From Clostridiales bacterium (GTDB lineage: Bacteria > Bacillota > Clostridia > Christensenellales > Aristaeellaceae), in NCBI GenBank assembly GCA_015056055.1, contig SVHC01000001.1:1-64000 (forward strand): a stretch of 64,000 nt of DNA. Direction: 5' to 3'. A program made the translations under genes and the position numbers. Every line of letters begins with the position of its first letter. Position 1 is the stretch's first letter. Under the pieces are notes generated by a model that had not been told where the DNA came from, did no database searches, and worked only from the letters and a program-made list of their open reading frames with translations. Below, piece by piece: positions 53,127-62,996 of the stretch.

Positions 53127-53651
53127 TTGCGAAAAACATCCGGACTGACGAAAATTGCGCTGTGTGCAGCGATGCTGTGCGTGGCATCCTATATTGTGAT
53201 TCCGCTGCCGTTTACGCCGGTTGTGCTCAGCATGCACACCCTTGCGGTGAATCTGGCGGGACTGATTCTGAAACCCAAACATGCGGCATGCGTGATCGGG
53301 CTGTATCTTCTGATGGGGCTTGCGGGACTTCCGGTATTTGCCGGGGGTGCGGCAGGCATCGGCAAACTCCTTGGACCGACAGGCGGATTCTATTTCGGAT
53401 TTTTACCTGCTGTAGTGGGAATCGGCTTATTGAAGGGAAAAAACAGCGGGTTCTGGCGGTATGCAATTGTTTGCCTTGCGGTTGGACTTCCACTGCAGCA
53501 TCTGGCGGCGGTTTTGTGGATGATGCATTTCGGGAGTGTTTCCTTGGGCGCTGCATTTTGGACGGCATCGGTTCCGTTTATTCCCGGGGATGCGGTGAAA
53601 TGCTTTCTGTCCGCGGCTATGGCAAGGACGGTTGAAAAGGGAATGAAATGA
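53127..53651 (+). CDS. bioY: Biotin transporter BioY
   Basis: A 174-residue S-component of an ECF-type biotin transporter with six hydrophobic helices. FTPVVLSMHTLAVNLAGLIL and YLLMGLAGLPVFAGGAAGIG, then LLGPTGGFYFGFLPA, are the conserved BioY signatures. The start is a TTG with GGAGG 9 bp upstream; no suitable ATG is nearby. Energising ECF subunits are not in the window, as is usual for BioY genes that share them. Own promoter; no biotin-repressor site could be recognised. Confidence 0.92.
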   Translation: MRKTSGLTKIALCAAMLCVASYIVIPLPFTPVVLSMHTLAVNLAGLILKPKHAACVIGLYLLMGLAGLPVFAGGAAGIGKLLGPTGGFYFGFLPAVVGIGLLKGKNSGFWRYAIVCLAVGLPLQHLAAVLWMMHFGSVSLGAAFWTASVPFIPGDAVKCFLSAAMARTVEKGMK

Positions 53652-53738
53652 GGTTTTTGCAATCTTTAAGATGCATGTCTGGATTTTTCCACAATTGATT
53701 TGCTATACTAGGAATATAAAAGGAAGGGGGAGAAAAGA

Positions 53739-54431
53739 ATGTTCTATTTCTGGGACTGGACATATGTAATTTTGCTTCCGGCGATTGTGCTTTCGCTGGT
53801 GGCGCAGATGCGTGTGACGGCGGCGTATAACCGATATTCGCAGGTAAAGACGCGCAGGGGAATCACGGCGGAAATGCTCGTGCGTGAAATGTTCAACCGG
53901 GCGGGACTTATGGACGTGAAAATCGAAATGACGCACGGAAAAATGAGCGACCATTATGACCCGAGGAGCAGGACGCTCAGACTTTCCGAGGGCGTGATGC
54001 ATTCGGATTCCGTTGCGGCTTTGGGAATTGCGGCGCATGAAGCGGGGCACGCTTTGCAGCACAGAGATGAATATGGCCCCCTGACGCTGAGGAATGCATC
54101 GGTAGCTACCGTGAATATCGGATCCAGCCTTAGCTGGCCGCTGGTGTTGCTGGGCATTGTTCTCAGCTTTGAACCGGTGATCTATGCCGGTATCGCACTG
54201 TTTTCGGTTGTGGTATTGTTTTCCTTGATCACGCTGCCGGTGGAATTCAATGCAAGCCGCCGCGCATTGCAGGCGCTGGAAGGCGGAGCGTATCTGGATA
54301 GCGAAGAACTCAAAGGGGCGCGAAGCGTTCTTTCCGCAGCGGCGCTCACCTATGTGGCAAGCGCACTGACAGCGATTTTGCAGCTTGTGCGCCTGATTGC
54401 GATTTCCGGCGTGGGACGCAGGCGAGACTAA
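53739..54431 (+). CDS. YugP-type zinc metallopeptidase
   Basis: A 230-residue membrane protein. One helix at the N-terminus (YVILLPAIVLSLVAQM) and two hydrophobic segments near 125-165 and the C-terminus flank the zinc motif HEAGHALQH at residues 100-108 (His100, Glu101, His104). This is the neutral zinc metallopeptidase group (YugP family, Pfam DUF232-like) common in Firmicutes; the substrate is unknown. AAGGAAGGGGG before the ATG. It lies between bioY and the GH36 gene and ends at its own hairpin. Confidence 0.88.
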   Translation: MFYFWDWTYVILLPAIVLSLVAQMRVTAAYNRYSQVKTRRGITAEMLVREMFNRAGLMDVKIEMTHGKMSDHYDPRSRTLRLSEGVMHSDSVAALGIAAHEAGHALQHRDEYGPLTLRNASVATVNIGSSLSWPLVLLGIVLSFEPVIYAGIALFSVVVLFSLITLPVEFNASRRALQALEGGAYLDSEELKGARSVLSAAALTYVASALTAILQLVRLIAISGVGRRRD

Positions 54432-54448
54432 AGGAACAGGAATAGTGA

Positions 54449-54497
54449 AAGGGTACTGTATTGCATGGAAGAAACATGCAATGCGGTGCCTTTTTTT
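54449..54497 (+). terminator. Terminator after the metallopeptidase gene
   Basis: GGTAC and ATTGCATG pair with CATGCAAT and GTGCC, followed by TTTTTTT. Confidence 0.8.
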
Positions 54498-54569
54498 AGG
54501 AGAAGAATAGCACAAGGAATCCCCTCATTCGCGGCAAGACGAAGAGTGAAATTCGTCGGTAGTCCCGGG

Positions 54570-54598
54570 TTGAAGAATGAGGGCGGTTGTAGTATAAT
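54570..54598 (+). promoter_or_regulatory. Promoter of the GH36 gene
   Basis: TTGAAG (54570-54575), 17-bp spacer, TATAAT (54593-54598). Confidence 0.7.
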
Positions 54599-54632
54599 TG
54601 TTAAAATAATATGTTTTGCGGGAGGGGAAAGC

Positions 54633-56597
54633 GTGGATTTTTTGAAGAACAATCGGTTGTTTGACTTTTTGTACGGAGGAAAGCCGATTTCGGAGCTGAG
54701 ATATGAGCTGGTTCAGACGGAAACGGAAAATGGACTTACAAAGGTTTATACTTTTGATGACGGACTTAAAATTACCAATGTCGCTACAAAATACGGCGAC
54801 GGATATGAATGGGTAAACTGGCTGGAAAATACTTCGGATAAGCCCACGGAAATTATTTCGGAATTGTATGACGCATGCGTTGAACTGCCTATGGCGTATC
54901 AGAAGCCCATTGGATGGACGGCTTTTCAGCCGGATTTTGACGAGGTGACCAGCGTATATGCGCCGACAGGCTCCACTTGGGGATACAATGAGTTTTATTC
55001 CACTCCCGATACGAGCGCAGGAAACGTGTTTATTGGCCACCTTTATCCCGGAGCGAAAAAGAAGTACGCCACTTCCGGCGGCAGGTCCAGCGAGCAGAAT
55101 GCGCCGTTTTTCAATGTTCACAAGGATGGAATGGGCTATATTTTCGCCATCGGCTGGACGGGACAGTGGAACTGCTTCCTGGAACGTGCAAGCGACACGG
55201 TTACTGTCAAGACCAAGATTGAAGATACGCATTTCCGCCTTCTGCCGGGCGAAAAGATCAGGACTTCTTCCTTTGTAATGATGCCCTATGAGGGTACTGT
55301 GGTTGAGTCCCAGAACAAATGGCGCAGGTTTGTGAAAAAGTATTTCTCCCAGATTGGTCAGGAAGGTCGCGATGCCCATGGACCGCTGTGTGCGGGCGTA
55401 TGGGGTGGTTTGAAATCCTCCATCGTTCTGGAAAGAATTGCCGTAATGCGCGAAAATAAGCTTCCCATTGATTATATTTGGATGGATGCCGGATGGTACG
55501 GAATCAACACCGCACCCACGCCGGATGAATTCGAAGGCGATTGGGGAAGCCATACGGGCGACTGGCGCGTAAGCCCGCTGATTCATCCCGATGGATTGAA
55601 AGTTGTTGCTGATGCGGCACACGAAGCCGGAATGAAGTTCCTGCTCTGGTTTGAGCCGGAACGCGTGATCAGAACGACGCCGATTGTTTCCGAACATCCG
55701 GAATATTTTATCTTCCCGGATAATGAGAACGAGGGCAATGTTGTTCTGGACCTGGGAAATGAAGAAGCATGGAAGTATTGCGTTAATACAATTTCCGGTA
55801 TGATTGAGGAAATCGGTATAGACTGCTATCGCCAGGACTTCAACATGAGTCCGCTTCCCTATTGGCGCAAGAACGATGCGGAAGACAGGCAGGGTATTAC
55901 GGAAATCAAGCATATTATGGGAATGTACCGCTTCTGGGATGCGTTGCTGGAAAAATTCCCGAATCTTTTGATCGACAACTGCGCTTCCGGCGGCCGCCGC
56001 ATTGATATTGAAACCTTGCGCCGCAGTATTCCTCTGTGGCGAAGCGATTATCAGTGCCCCGCAAACTACCTGAGTGAAGGCGCACAGTGCCACAATATCA
56101 CATTCAATACGTGGATGCCTTTTTCCGGTACCGGCAGCGGAAGGCCTTATGATACGTACCGCATCAGGAGCTCGTATGCCGCAGCACTCAATGTCCCCTA
56201 CGCTTACAGCGAACGCGAGACATTTGGTGACGATCCTGAAAAGATGGAATGGATGAAAAAGCATCTGAACGAATACCTGAAGGTGCGTCCCTATATGAGC
56301 GAGGATTTCTATCCGCTTACGGAAATCAGCGACCGCAGGGACGTATGGTGTGCAGCTCAGTTTGATCGTCCGGAGGAAAAGGACGGTATGCTGCAGATTT
56401 TCCGCCGCGAAAAGTCCCCGTATGAAACGGCGTCTTTCGTCCTTTATAATATCGATGAAAACTGCGATTATGTCTTTACCGATGCCGATGACGGAAGCGA
56501 AATGGTATTCAGCGGAAAGGAACTGGGCGAAAAGGGATTTGCCCTTGCGCTGAAGGATAAACATTCCTCCAAGATCTATTTCTATAAGGAAAAGTAA
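54633..56597 (+). CDS. GH36 family alpha-galactosidase
   Basis: A 654-residue retaining glycosidase. A beta-rich N-terminal domain precedes the barrel, which begins near WMDAGWYG. The nucleophile is Asp402 in CYRQDFN and the acid/base Asp472 in LWRSDYQCP; DNCASGGRRID is the usual GH36 element between them. No signal peptide, so it cleaves imported raffinose-type or other alpha-galactosides. The start is a GTG at 54633 with GGGAGGGG upstream. It complements, with a different mechanism, the GH4 enzyme at 9736. Closed by a terminator. Confidence 0.92.
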   Translation: MDFLKNNRLFDFLYGGKPISELRYELVQTETENGLTKVYTFDDGLKITNVATKYGDGYEWVNWLENTSDKPTEIISELYDACVELPMAYQKPIGWTAFQPDFDEVTSVYAPTGSTWGYNEFYSTPDTSAGNVFIGHLYPGAKKKYATSGGRSSEQNAPFFNVHKDGMGYIFAIGWTGQWNCFLERASDTVTVKTKIEDTHFRLLPGEKIRTSSFVMMPYEGTVVESQNKWRRFVKKYFSQIGQEGRDAHGPLCAGVWGGLKSSIVLERIAVMRENKLPIDYIWMDAGWYGINTAPTPDEFEGDWGSHTGDWRVSPLIHPDGLKVVADAAHEAGMKFLLWFEPERVIRTTPIVSEHPEYFIFPDNENEGNVVLDLGNEEAWKYCVNTISGMIEEIGIDCYRQDFNMSPLPYWRKNDAEDRQGITEIKHIMGMYRFWDALLEKFPNLLIDNCASGGRRIDIETLRRSIPLWRSDYQCPANYLSEGAQCHNITFNTWMPFSGTGSGRPYDTYRIRSSYAAALNVPYAYSERETFGDDPEKMEWMKKHLNEYLKVRPYMSEDFYPLTEISDRRDVWCAAQFDRPEEKDGMLQIFRREKSPYETASFVLYNIDENCDYVFTDADDGSEMVFSGKELGEKGFALALKDKHSSKIYFYKEK

Positions 56598-56601
56598 TCA
56601 A

Positions 56602-56636
56602 GGGCGCTGCAGCATTACGTTGCAGCGCTTTTTTTA
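56602..56636 (+). terminator. Terminator after the GH36 gene
   Basis: GCGCTGCA pairs with TGCAGCGC (GGGCGCTGCAGC/GTTGCAGCGC), followed by TTTTTTT. Confidence 0.85.
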
Positions 56637-56708
56637 TTTTGGAGGAAGCAGATTAATTCGAAATATTTTTTGCGTATGAAGTATAATTAATTGCCGCGTA
56701 AGCGATTA

Positions 56709-56737
56709 TGGACAAATTAAAATGCGTATGATATAAT
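56709..56737 (+). promoter_or_regulatory. Promoter of the giant secreted protein
   Basis: TGGACA (56709-56714), 17-bp spacer and TATAAT (56732-56737) with an extended TG before the -10. A similar TGCGTATGA...TATAATT block occurs at 56671-56687, so a second, weaker promoter or a duplicated operator is possible. Confidence 0.7.
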
Positions 56738-56795
56738 TTTTATGGGGTGAATTATACAACATTTTAGGTTGTGCAATAACGCGGAGGGTAATACA

Positions 56796-59700
56796 GTGCG
56801 TAAAAGAATGAGAAGATTGTTGGCGGGATTCATGGTACTGATGCTGGTGAGTGCGGAGGTTTGCGGCATTGCCGAAACGCTAACATTGCCGGCGGCATTG
56901 CAGATTATTGACGAAGAGGCATTTTACGGCGATACTTCGATTGATAAAGTTGTTTTGCACGATGAAGTGGTATCGATTGGTTCGCGTGCTTTTGCATACA
57001 GCTCTGTTGCTGAAATTTCGATACCTGCAACTGTCAATTTTATTGCACCGGATGCGTTTGAAGGAGTCGAACAGCTGATTGTCCGCACTGCCTCGGGTTC
57101 CTATGCGTATTATTGGGCAATGTCCAATGATTATATCGTGGTTGTGGACTGCGCGGCAGAAAGCATCAGCCTGTCTGAAAAACAGCTGACCATGATGGTT
57201 GGTGACGAGGAGATTCTTTTGGCAGAAGTATTGCCCGAGGAAGCCGCAGGCAATCCTATAACATGGGACAGCAGCGATATCTCCGTTGCGACGGTTGAAA
57301 ATGGTGTGGTTACCGCGCAGGGGGTCGGCGTCTGTAATATTACTGCTACGACGGAAAATGGGCTAAGTGCTTCTTGCCGGATTGTGTGTGAAAAGAAGGT
57401 TGATATCCCCAAAACTCCGGAGAAATTGCAGGCTGCTGTCAATGAAAACGGAGATATACTTGTTTCCTGGGAACAGGTTGCCGATGCAGCAGGTTACCAA
57501 ATTACTTTTACAAAGGGCGATGACATTCGCAGCACTGTGGTATATGGCGTTGATAACACCAGTGCTACAATTCCCGGGACGTATCTAACGGCGCAAAGCA
57601 GCATGAGTATTTCCGTCAGCGCGTTTAACAGAATCGGATATTCCCAGAAGTCCGCCGCCGTTACAGTTACCCGTCCGGAAAAGAACGGCGTCGTGCTGAC
57701 GGCAAGCAGCGAATCCACCAGCGTTCTTTTGACTTGGACTAATGCGTATGGAGCTTCGGGATATACGGTTTTACGCAGCGAATCCATCGACGGCGAATAT
57801 ATTGCTATTGCCGAACTCGGTGAAGATGAAACCACTTACCGTGATGTTTCGGGTGATATAAATATTACGTATTTCTATATGGTTCGGCCGGCAGTTTCTC
57901 AGGCGGCAGATTCCAATATTGCCACAGGCGTGGCTTTGAAGCCTGAAGTGGCAATGAAACATACGTCGATTACGCTCAATGCAGGGGAATCCGTTACCCT
58001 GACATATACCGTCGGCGAGACTTACCGTCCGGCCCATAGCCCCATTTGGTATTCCGATAATGATGATGTGGTGCATGTGAATCCGCAGGGTGTTCTGACT
58101 GCGGGAGTTCCCGGCGTTGCTACGGTACATTTGATTGTGCACGATACCGAAATTACTTGCCGCGTGGAAGTTCTGGGTTCCGTGCTTCGCGCTGAAACGC
58201 AGTCCGACAGCGTATTGCTTACGTGGGCAGAGATGACCGGCAGCGGCTACAATATATTGCGTGCAGAAACCGTGGACGGCGAATATGAGATAATTGACCA
58301 GATTACAAGCAGCACACGTACCATATATCGTGACGACAGCGGCGAAATAGGCAAAATTTACTATTATCAGATTATGTCCCGGAATACGGAGCCTGCATAC
58401 ACCAATGTGGTTTCCGCAGCGGCAGAGCAGGTGTCTCTGACACCGATTACGCCGGAAAATATCCGGATGCAGGTGAATGAGACTTGTGAAATACTTTATG
58501 AATCCGGCACGTCCTATCGTTTGTGGCTGAATGGTCCGTGGATTTCGGATAACGAAGATATCGCGCTGGTGGATATAAACACTGGTGAGATTACTGCAGT
58601 GGGAGAGGGTGTTACCACAGTATTCGGCAACGTTTACGGAAGAAGGCTGGAGTATACTGTTACCGTCACGGGCACAGCGCATAATCCGGAACGCGTTCCG
58701 CTGGAGGCTCCCATGCTGTATCCTATTGAGGATGTGGAGGATGGAATTCTCTGCACATGGAGTCAGGTGGAAGGTGCAGACGGTTATTATCTTTACACCG
58801 TGGCTGAAATTGATATGGCACAGGGGGTTGAACCCTTTATACTAATCAATAAGGGCAATATCACATCTTATACTCTATATAACAATATTAATCTGATGTA
58901 CAATCAGCGCAATACCATCTGGGTAGTGGCATTTACATGGGATGGAGATGAAAGTGATAAGTCCAACGAATATGTCATTCGCCCCGATAACACGCCGGAT
59001 GAGCCGGTGATTACGGGGATTTCCGCTCAGGGAAAGACGATCAACGTTACATGGGACGAGACTTTCAACGCCGCAGGATATCGTCTTTACTGGAATACCA
59101 AGGACGTAAAGCCCTATGAGAGGGATTTTGTGGAATTTGGCGCGGATGAACGCAGCGGTTCATTTACCGTTCCCAATGCCGACACGATGTATTATGTCTG
59201 GATTTCGGCTATGGGCGGAGGATGCGAGGTTATCGGTGATTATATGACCGTAACTACAGGAGGGGCAGCAGCTTTCTCCGTTACCGTGGAAGATGCTGCA
59301 AATACCGATTTTCTGGAGGATGGGTTTGAACTGCCCGATAACAGCCCTGTTGGCTATACCTTCACATTGATTGTGGACAGTGAGGTGGAATGGACGCTCA
59401 CCACGCGCTTTTCTTCCAGTGTTCTGGACGAATGGCTGGAAATCTCTCCCACAAGCGGAAAGGCGGGAAGAACGGAAGTGACTGTTACCATAACGGATGT
59501 TCCGCCCAGTCGCTACCGCGCTACGGCTACGCTGCGCTTTGTTACCGCAGATGAAGAGGTTTACAGTGAATCCGTTGCATTGGAAAACACGGAGGTAGAA
59601 GCGCCCGTTACCTATGTTGAAGACATAACGATTGCCGGCAGCGATCACGTTGTTTGCACAGGTGAGTCTTTGCAGATGACGGCTACTGTATTGCCGCGTC

Positions 59701-62700
59701 AGGCGGATAACCGAACTGTTGCTTGGTCTGTGAAGAACAATACCGGAAAGGCGACTATATCTTCCAATGGTTTGCTGAAGGCAATTTCTCCCGGGCAGGT
59801 TGCAGTTACTGCTGCCAGCACCGATGGCAGCGGCATATCCGATACCATTACGGTCACAATTATAGAAGAAATGCCGGATGGAGATGTGCCGGCTGTGCTC
59901 AGCGTGGAAATGTCTGACAATGAAATCACAGTGGGTGAGAGCGTTTTCTTTACGATTCGCACGGCGAATGCCAACCAGATTCAGCTGGTTGTGGACGGCG
60001 TCGGATATGAGAAATATACTGTGACTAACGGTGTATGTGCGTTTGACAGGGTTTTTACAAGCGCGGGTGAACGCGCCGTATCCTTCCGGCCTCTGCGCGG
60101 CAGTGAAGCGGGCAGTGCTTCTTCAATTTATTCCCTGACCGTTGAAAGCAACGGTATGCTGGAGGCACCTGCTGTTTCGCCTATGGCGGACATTTACCTT
60201 GGGCAGGGAACAAAGGTTGTTTGGAGCAAGGTAAATGATGCCGAATATTATGTGGTTACGGTGAATTATAACGGTTCTGAGGTGTGGCGAAAACGCATAG
60301 CCGACGATCTTTCCATACCTGTGGATGCATCAGCATTTCCTGAGACCGGCGAGTATGTGATCACGGTGATGGCCTGCGGCACGGGATATTCCCAGTCGGA
60401 GGGCAGCGCTGTGCTGCGGGTAAAGGTTCCGCAGGCTACATTTGCGCTCATAAGTCCTGCGGCCGGCACTTATACCTCTACCGAGGGCATACAGATAAGC
60501 GTATCCAACCCTGATGCTTATCCCATTGCGGTACGCGTGATGCAAAATAATGTTCCTGTGGCGTATTTCCCTGCTGACGGTTCTACCACTACGAGTACGC
60601 TGTATACGGAAACTTTCATGCCTGAGGATGTGGGTTCCTTTACCCTGGATGTGCTTTCATGGATGGACGATGTGCGCGGCGCGGACAGTGATGCGTGGAA
60701 CCCTTCTGTCAAAACAGCCATTACAGTAAACGGTCCGCTGATTTATTCCGTGTCCTTTGAAAACAATCATCATTACATGACAGGCGATCTGAAGGAATGG
60801 ATTGTCAAAACGAATAATAACGTGGAAACGATCGATTTATATGACGGGCAGCAGCTGCTGACTTCCTGCGGTTATGAAAGCGAGTATAATTATCAGCGTA
60901 CATTCCGGCTGATCGTCGCGGAGCCTTCTCACGGCAAACATAACTACCGGCTAATCGGGCATTCGGCAGACAAGCGTACCGTTTCGGTGAATCGCACGAT
61001 TTTTGCCGTTGTGCCGGAGTCCGGAACACTGTATCCTAATAAAACCGACGTATTCATGCGGTGTAACACGCCTGAAGATATACTGGGATTCAGTCTGGAA
61101 CCTTCGGATTCTGCAACCGTACTTGGTCGCTGCGGCAGCTGGTATTATGTACTGGCGAATGAGATGACGGGGTTCGTTCATGAGGATGATCTTACTTCGT
61201 CTCCCTTGAATCGATGGGATGGCCTGACCGTAAGTATCCTTGAGATGGAGAATGACCGGAGTATTTACAGCTACCAGGGTAGTTCGATGGAAACACGCCT
61301 GACACTGCAGTGCAATCAGGTTCTGCCGCCCTCTGCGGAAGTGGTAGTAACGTTACAGCCGGTGGGTGGAAAGGAATATGAGGTTTACGCAGGTGCGCCC
61401 GGCTTATTTATACTGTCGAAGGACTTTAATCAGGAGGGAAGATACAATGTATACGTAAAGGTGCGTAAAGTGGGCACTTCTACGGTATACTGCAGTTCCC
61501 GTTATGTGTACTTTGAGGTGTTCAGATACTACGGAGACTATCTCTATTACGCTCAGCCTGACGATTATCAGGAACTTCTTAAGAAGGTCATCATCGACCA
61601 TGAGGTTCTGGAGAACAGTCATCGGCTTTTCAACGGCGGCTACCGGGATGATATATCTAACAGATGGATTGAAGGTATTGATATCACGGAGCTAACGGAG
61701 GATGCTCTCGCTAAGGCATATGCGGATTTGTTGGGAACCAATGCGCTTGATCTGGGCGGACAATATGCAAAGTATGCGTTTATGGTGGACCAGATTATGA
61801 AAAATGCTTCTTATGGCAAAAAGAGCACCATTCCGGTGAGCACGCTGAAGCAGTTTTTTGAGGACATTGGTTTCGGGAAAGACATGGTCAACAATTTTCT
61901 GTACCTTGCAAATCTGGATAATGAAGCGGTGAAGCAGATTCCGCTCGAAAAACTTACTACGGAAGTGTACAACCAGTGGTTTAAACAGAATAAGAACGTG
62001 GATCTGAAAGCACTTTCACCCTTTGAGAAGGCGAGTGACTTTGCTAAGACGCTACAGGGTATTTTGGATGATTATGCTATTTACGCAAACTGCGACAGGC
62101 AAAAAGTCAGTAGTATTATCGAGGGTCTGAATCAGAGCGGCGATCCGGATTTGCAGGCTGTGGCAATTATGCTGCAAATGGCGATGGATAATCCGCTTAA
62201 CTATCTGGGTGCCAACTGCGGCATAAAGGCATGTCAGAAGCTGGCTTTGACCATATTGAAGAAGGCCGGAAATGCCATTCTTGATAAGCTTTCAGCGATT
62301 CCTATCGTTGGTCCTATACTGATGGGCATAAGGGTGGGTATTTCTGTTGGAACCGGTATCAACAAGGCGCTGATGAATATCGATGGCATCCAGAAGGCTG
62401 CATATGATGCGGAATATGCTATCAACCTTGCACAAGCATACTATCCGACATATTTGGAGTGCTATTATGCATTCTATGAAGATCCGTTTTCTCCGGATAT
62501 CTACAACGAATATATGGCTGCAGTGGCTACTTTTACTGAGCTGGTTGCGCTGGAATATGAAACCTACGCGGAAATTTCCAGGCAGATTGATAAGGCGCCG
62601 TTGGGCAAGCTGGATAATCTGATCAGTTACCTCTCGGGAAAGAATCCGAATGCTATATTCAATTCTGTGGAAAACATTACTACACATATCCGGATGGAGC

Positions 62701-62750
62701 TGAAGAATAATCTGAATAATTTCTATACTTACATAGTATGGCCGCTATAA
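56796..62750 (+). CDS. Giant secreted multidomain protein (LRR, Big2, FN3, SH3-like, novel C-terminus)
   Basis: A 1984-residue protein. Signal peptide: RKRMRRLLAGFMVLMLVSAE (cleavage near residue 30). Then a BspA-type leucine-rich remnant (about 30-105: LTLPAALQIIDEEAF), a Big2 domain (120-200: ITWDSSDISVATVENG), FN3-like and further Big2/Ig-like units in series (about 205-820), a BACON-like domain (825-935), a third clear Big2 (940-1027: IAGSDHVVCTGESLQMTATV), more Ig-like units (to 1405), an SH3-like domain (about 1410-1470: LGRCGSWYYVLANEMTGFVH) and an all-helical C-terminus (about 1580-1984) with a hydrophobic Gly-rich core (SAIPIVGPILMGIRVGISVG). No sortase or cell-wall anchor motif. The GTG start at 56796 is set by GGAGGG at 8 bp. 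Likely an adhesin or surface factor. Confidence 0.8.
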   Translation: MRKRMRRLLAGFMVLMLVSAEVCGIAETLTLPAALQIIDEEAFYGDTSIDKVVLHDEVVSIGSRAFAYSSVAEISIPATVNFIAPDAFEGVEQLIVRTASGSYAYYWAMSNDYIVVVDCAAESISLSEKQLTMMVGDEEILLAEVLPEEAAGNPITWDSSDISVATVENGVVTAQGVGVCNITATTENGLSASCRIVCEKKVDIPKTPEKLQAAVNENGDILVSWEQVADAAGYQITFTKGDDIRSTVVYGVDNTSATIPGTYLTAQSSMSISVSAFNRIGYSQKSAAVTVTRPEKNGVVLTASSESTSVLLTWTNAYGASGYTVLRSESIDGEYIAIAELGEDETTYRDVSGDINITYFYMVRPAVSQAADSNIATGVALKPEVAMKHTSITLNAGESVTLTYTVGETYRPAHSPIWYSDNDDVVHVNPQGVLTAGVPGVATVHLIVHDTEITCRVEVLGSVLRAETQSDSVLLTWAEMTGSGYNILRAETVDGEYEIIDQITSSTRTIYRDDSGEIGKIYYYQIMSRNTEPAYTNVVSAAAEQVSLTPITPENIRMQVNETCEILYESGTSYRLWLNGPWISDNEDIALVDINTGEITAVGEGVTTVFGNVYGRRLEYTVTVTGTAHNPERVPLEAPMLYPIEDVEDGILCTWSQVEGADGYYLYTVAEIDMAQGVEPFILINKGNITSYTLYNNINLMYNQRNTIWVVAFTWDGDESDKSNEYVIRPDNTPDEPVITGISAQGKTINVTWDETFNAAGYRLYWNTKDVKPYERDFVEFGADERSGSFTVPNADTMYYVWISAMGGGCEVIGDYMTVTTGGAAAFSVTVEDAANTDFLEDGFELPDNSPVGYTFTLIVDSEVEWTLTTRFSSSVLDEWLEISPTSGKAGRTEVTVTITDVPPSRYRATATLRFVTADEEVYSESVALENTEVEAPVTYVEDITIAGSDHVVCTGESLQMTATVLPRQADNRTVAWSVKNNTGKATISSNGLLKAISPGQVAVTAASTDGSGISDTITVTIIEEMPDGDVPAVLSVEMSDNEITVGESVFFTIRTANANQIQLVVDGVGYEKYTVTNGVCAFDRVFTSAGERAVSFRPLRGSEAGSASSIYSLTVESNGMLEAPAVSPMADIYLGQGTKVVWSKVNDAEYYVVTVNYNGSEVWRKRIADDLSIPVDASAFPETGEYVITVMACGTGYSQSEGSAVLRVKVPQATFALISPAAGTYTSTEGIQISVSNPDAYPIAVRVMQNNVPVAYFPADGSTTTSTLYTETFMPEDVGSFTLDVLSWMDDVRGADSDAWNPSVKTAITVNGPLIYSVSFENNHHYMTGDLKEWIVKTNNNVETIDLYDGQQLLTSCGYESEYNYQRTFRLIVAEPSHGKHNYRLIGHSADKRTVSVNRTIFAVVPESGTLYPNKTDVFMRCNTPEDILGFSLEPSDSATVLGRCGSWYYVLANEMTGFVHEDDLTSSPLNRWDGLTVSILEMENDRSIYSYQGSSMETRLTLQCNQVLPPSAEVVVTLQPVGGKEYEVYAGAPGLFILSKDFNQEGRYNVYVKVRKVGTSTVYCSSRYVYFEVFRYYGDYLYYAQPDDYQELLKKVIIDHEVLENSHRLFNGGYRDDISNRWIEGIDITELTEDALAKAYADLLGTNALDLGGQYAKYAFMVDQIMKNASYGKKSTIPVSTLKQFFEDIGFGKDMVNNFLYLANLDNEAVKQIPLEKLTTEVYNQWFKQNKNVDLKALSPFEKASDFAKTLQGILDDYAIYANCDRQKVSSIIEGLNQSGDPDLQAVAIMLQMAMDNPLNYLGANCGIKACQKLALTILKKAGNAILDKLSAIPIVGPILMGIRVGISVGTGINKALMNIDGIQKAAYDAEYAINLAQAYYPTYLECYYAFYEDPFSPDIYNEYMAAVATFTELVALEYETYAEISRQIDKAPLGKLDNLISYLSGKNPNAIFNSVENITTHIRMELKNNLNNFYTYIVWPL

Positions 62751-62789
62751 TGCCGTAGAGATTCGGCAGAAGGTAGTATGAATGAAGTG

Positions 62790-62825
62790 CGCTGCGCGGG
62801 TTAAAATCGCGCAGCATTACTTTTT
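62790..62825 (+). terminator. Terminator after the giant secreted protein
   Basis: GCTGCGCG pairs with CGCGCAGC over a 9-nt loop, followed by ATTACTTTTTC. Confidence 0.7.
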
Positions 62826-62892
62826 CAAAGTTGCTATCAATGTGCAAAACACCGAAATGTTCGGATGAAAGCCGTTTTCAAGGGTTGATACA

Positions 62893-62921
62893 TTGACTTT
62901 TTGCCAGCGGTAATGTATTAT
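62893..62921 (+). promoter_or_regulatory. Promoter of the last gene
   Basis: TTGACT (62893-62898), 17-bp spacer, TATTAT (62916-62921). Confidence 0.65.
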
Positions 62922-62996
62922 GTAAATTATAGGTGGAGTGGGTTTTGGCTGCTTTACCATATGATCGGATTCGGGATAAAAAGGAGTTTTATTTGG

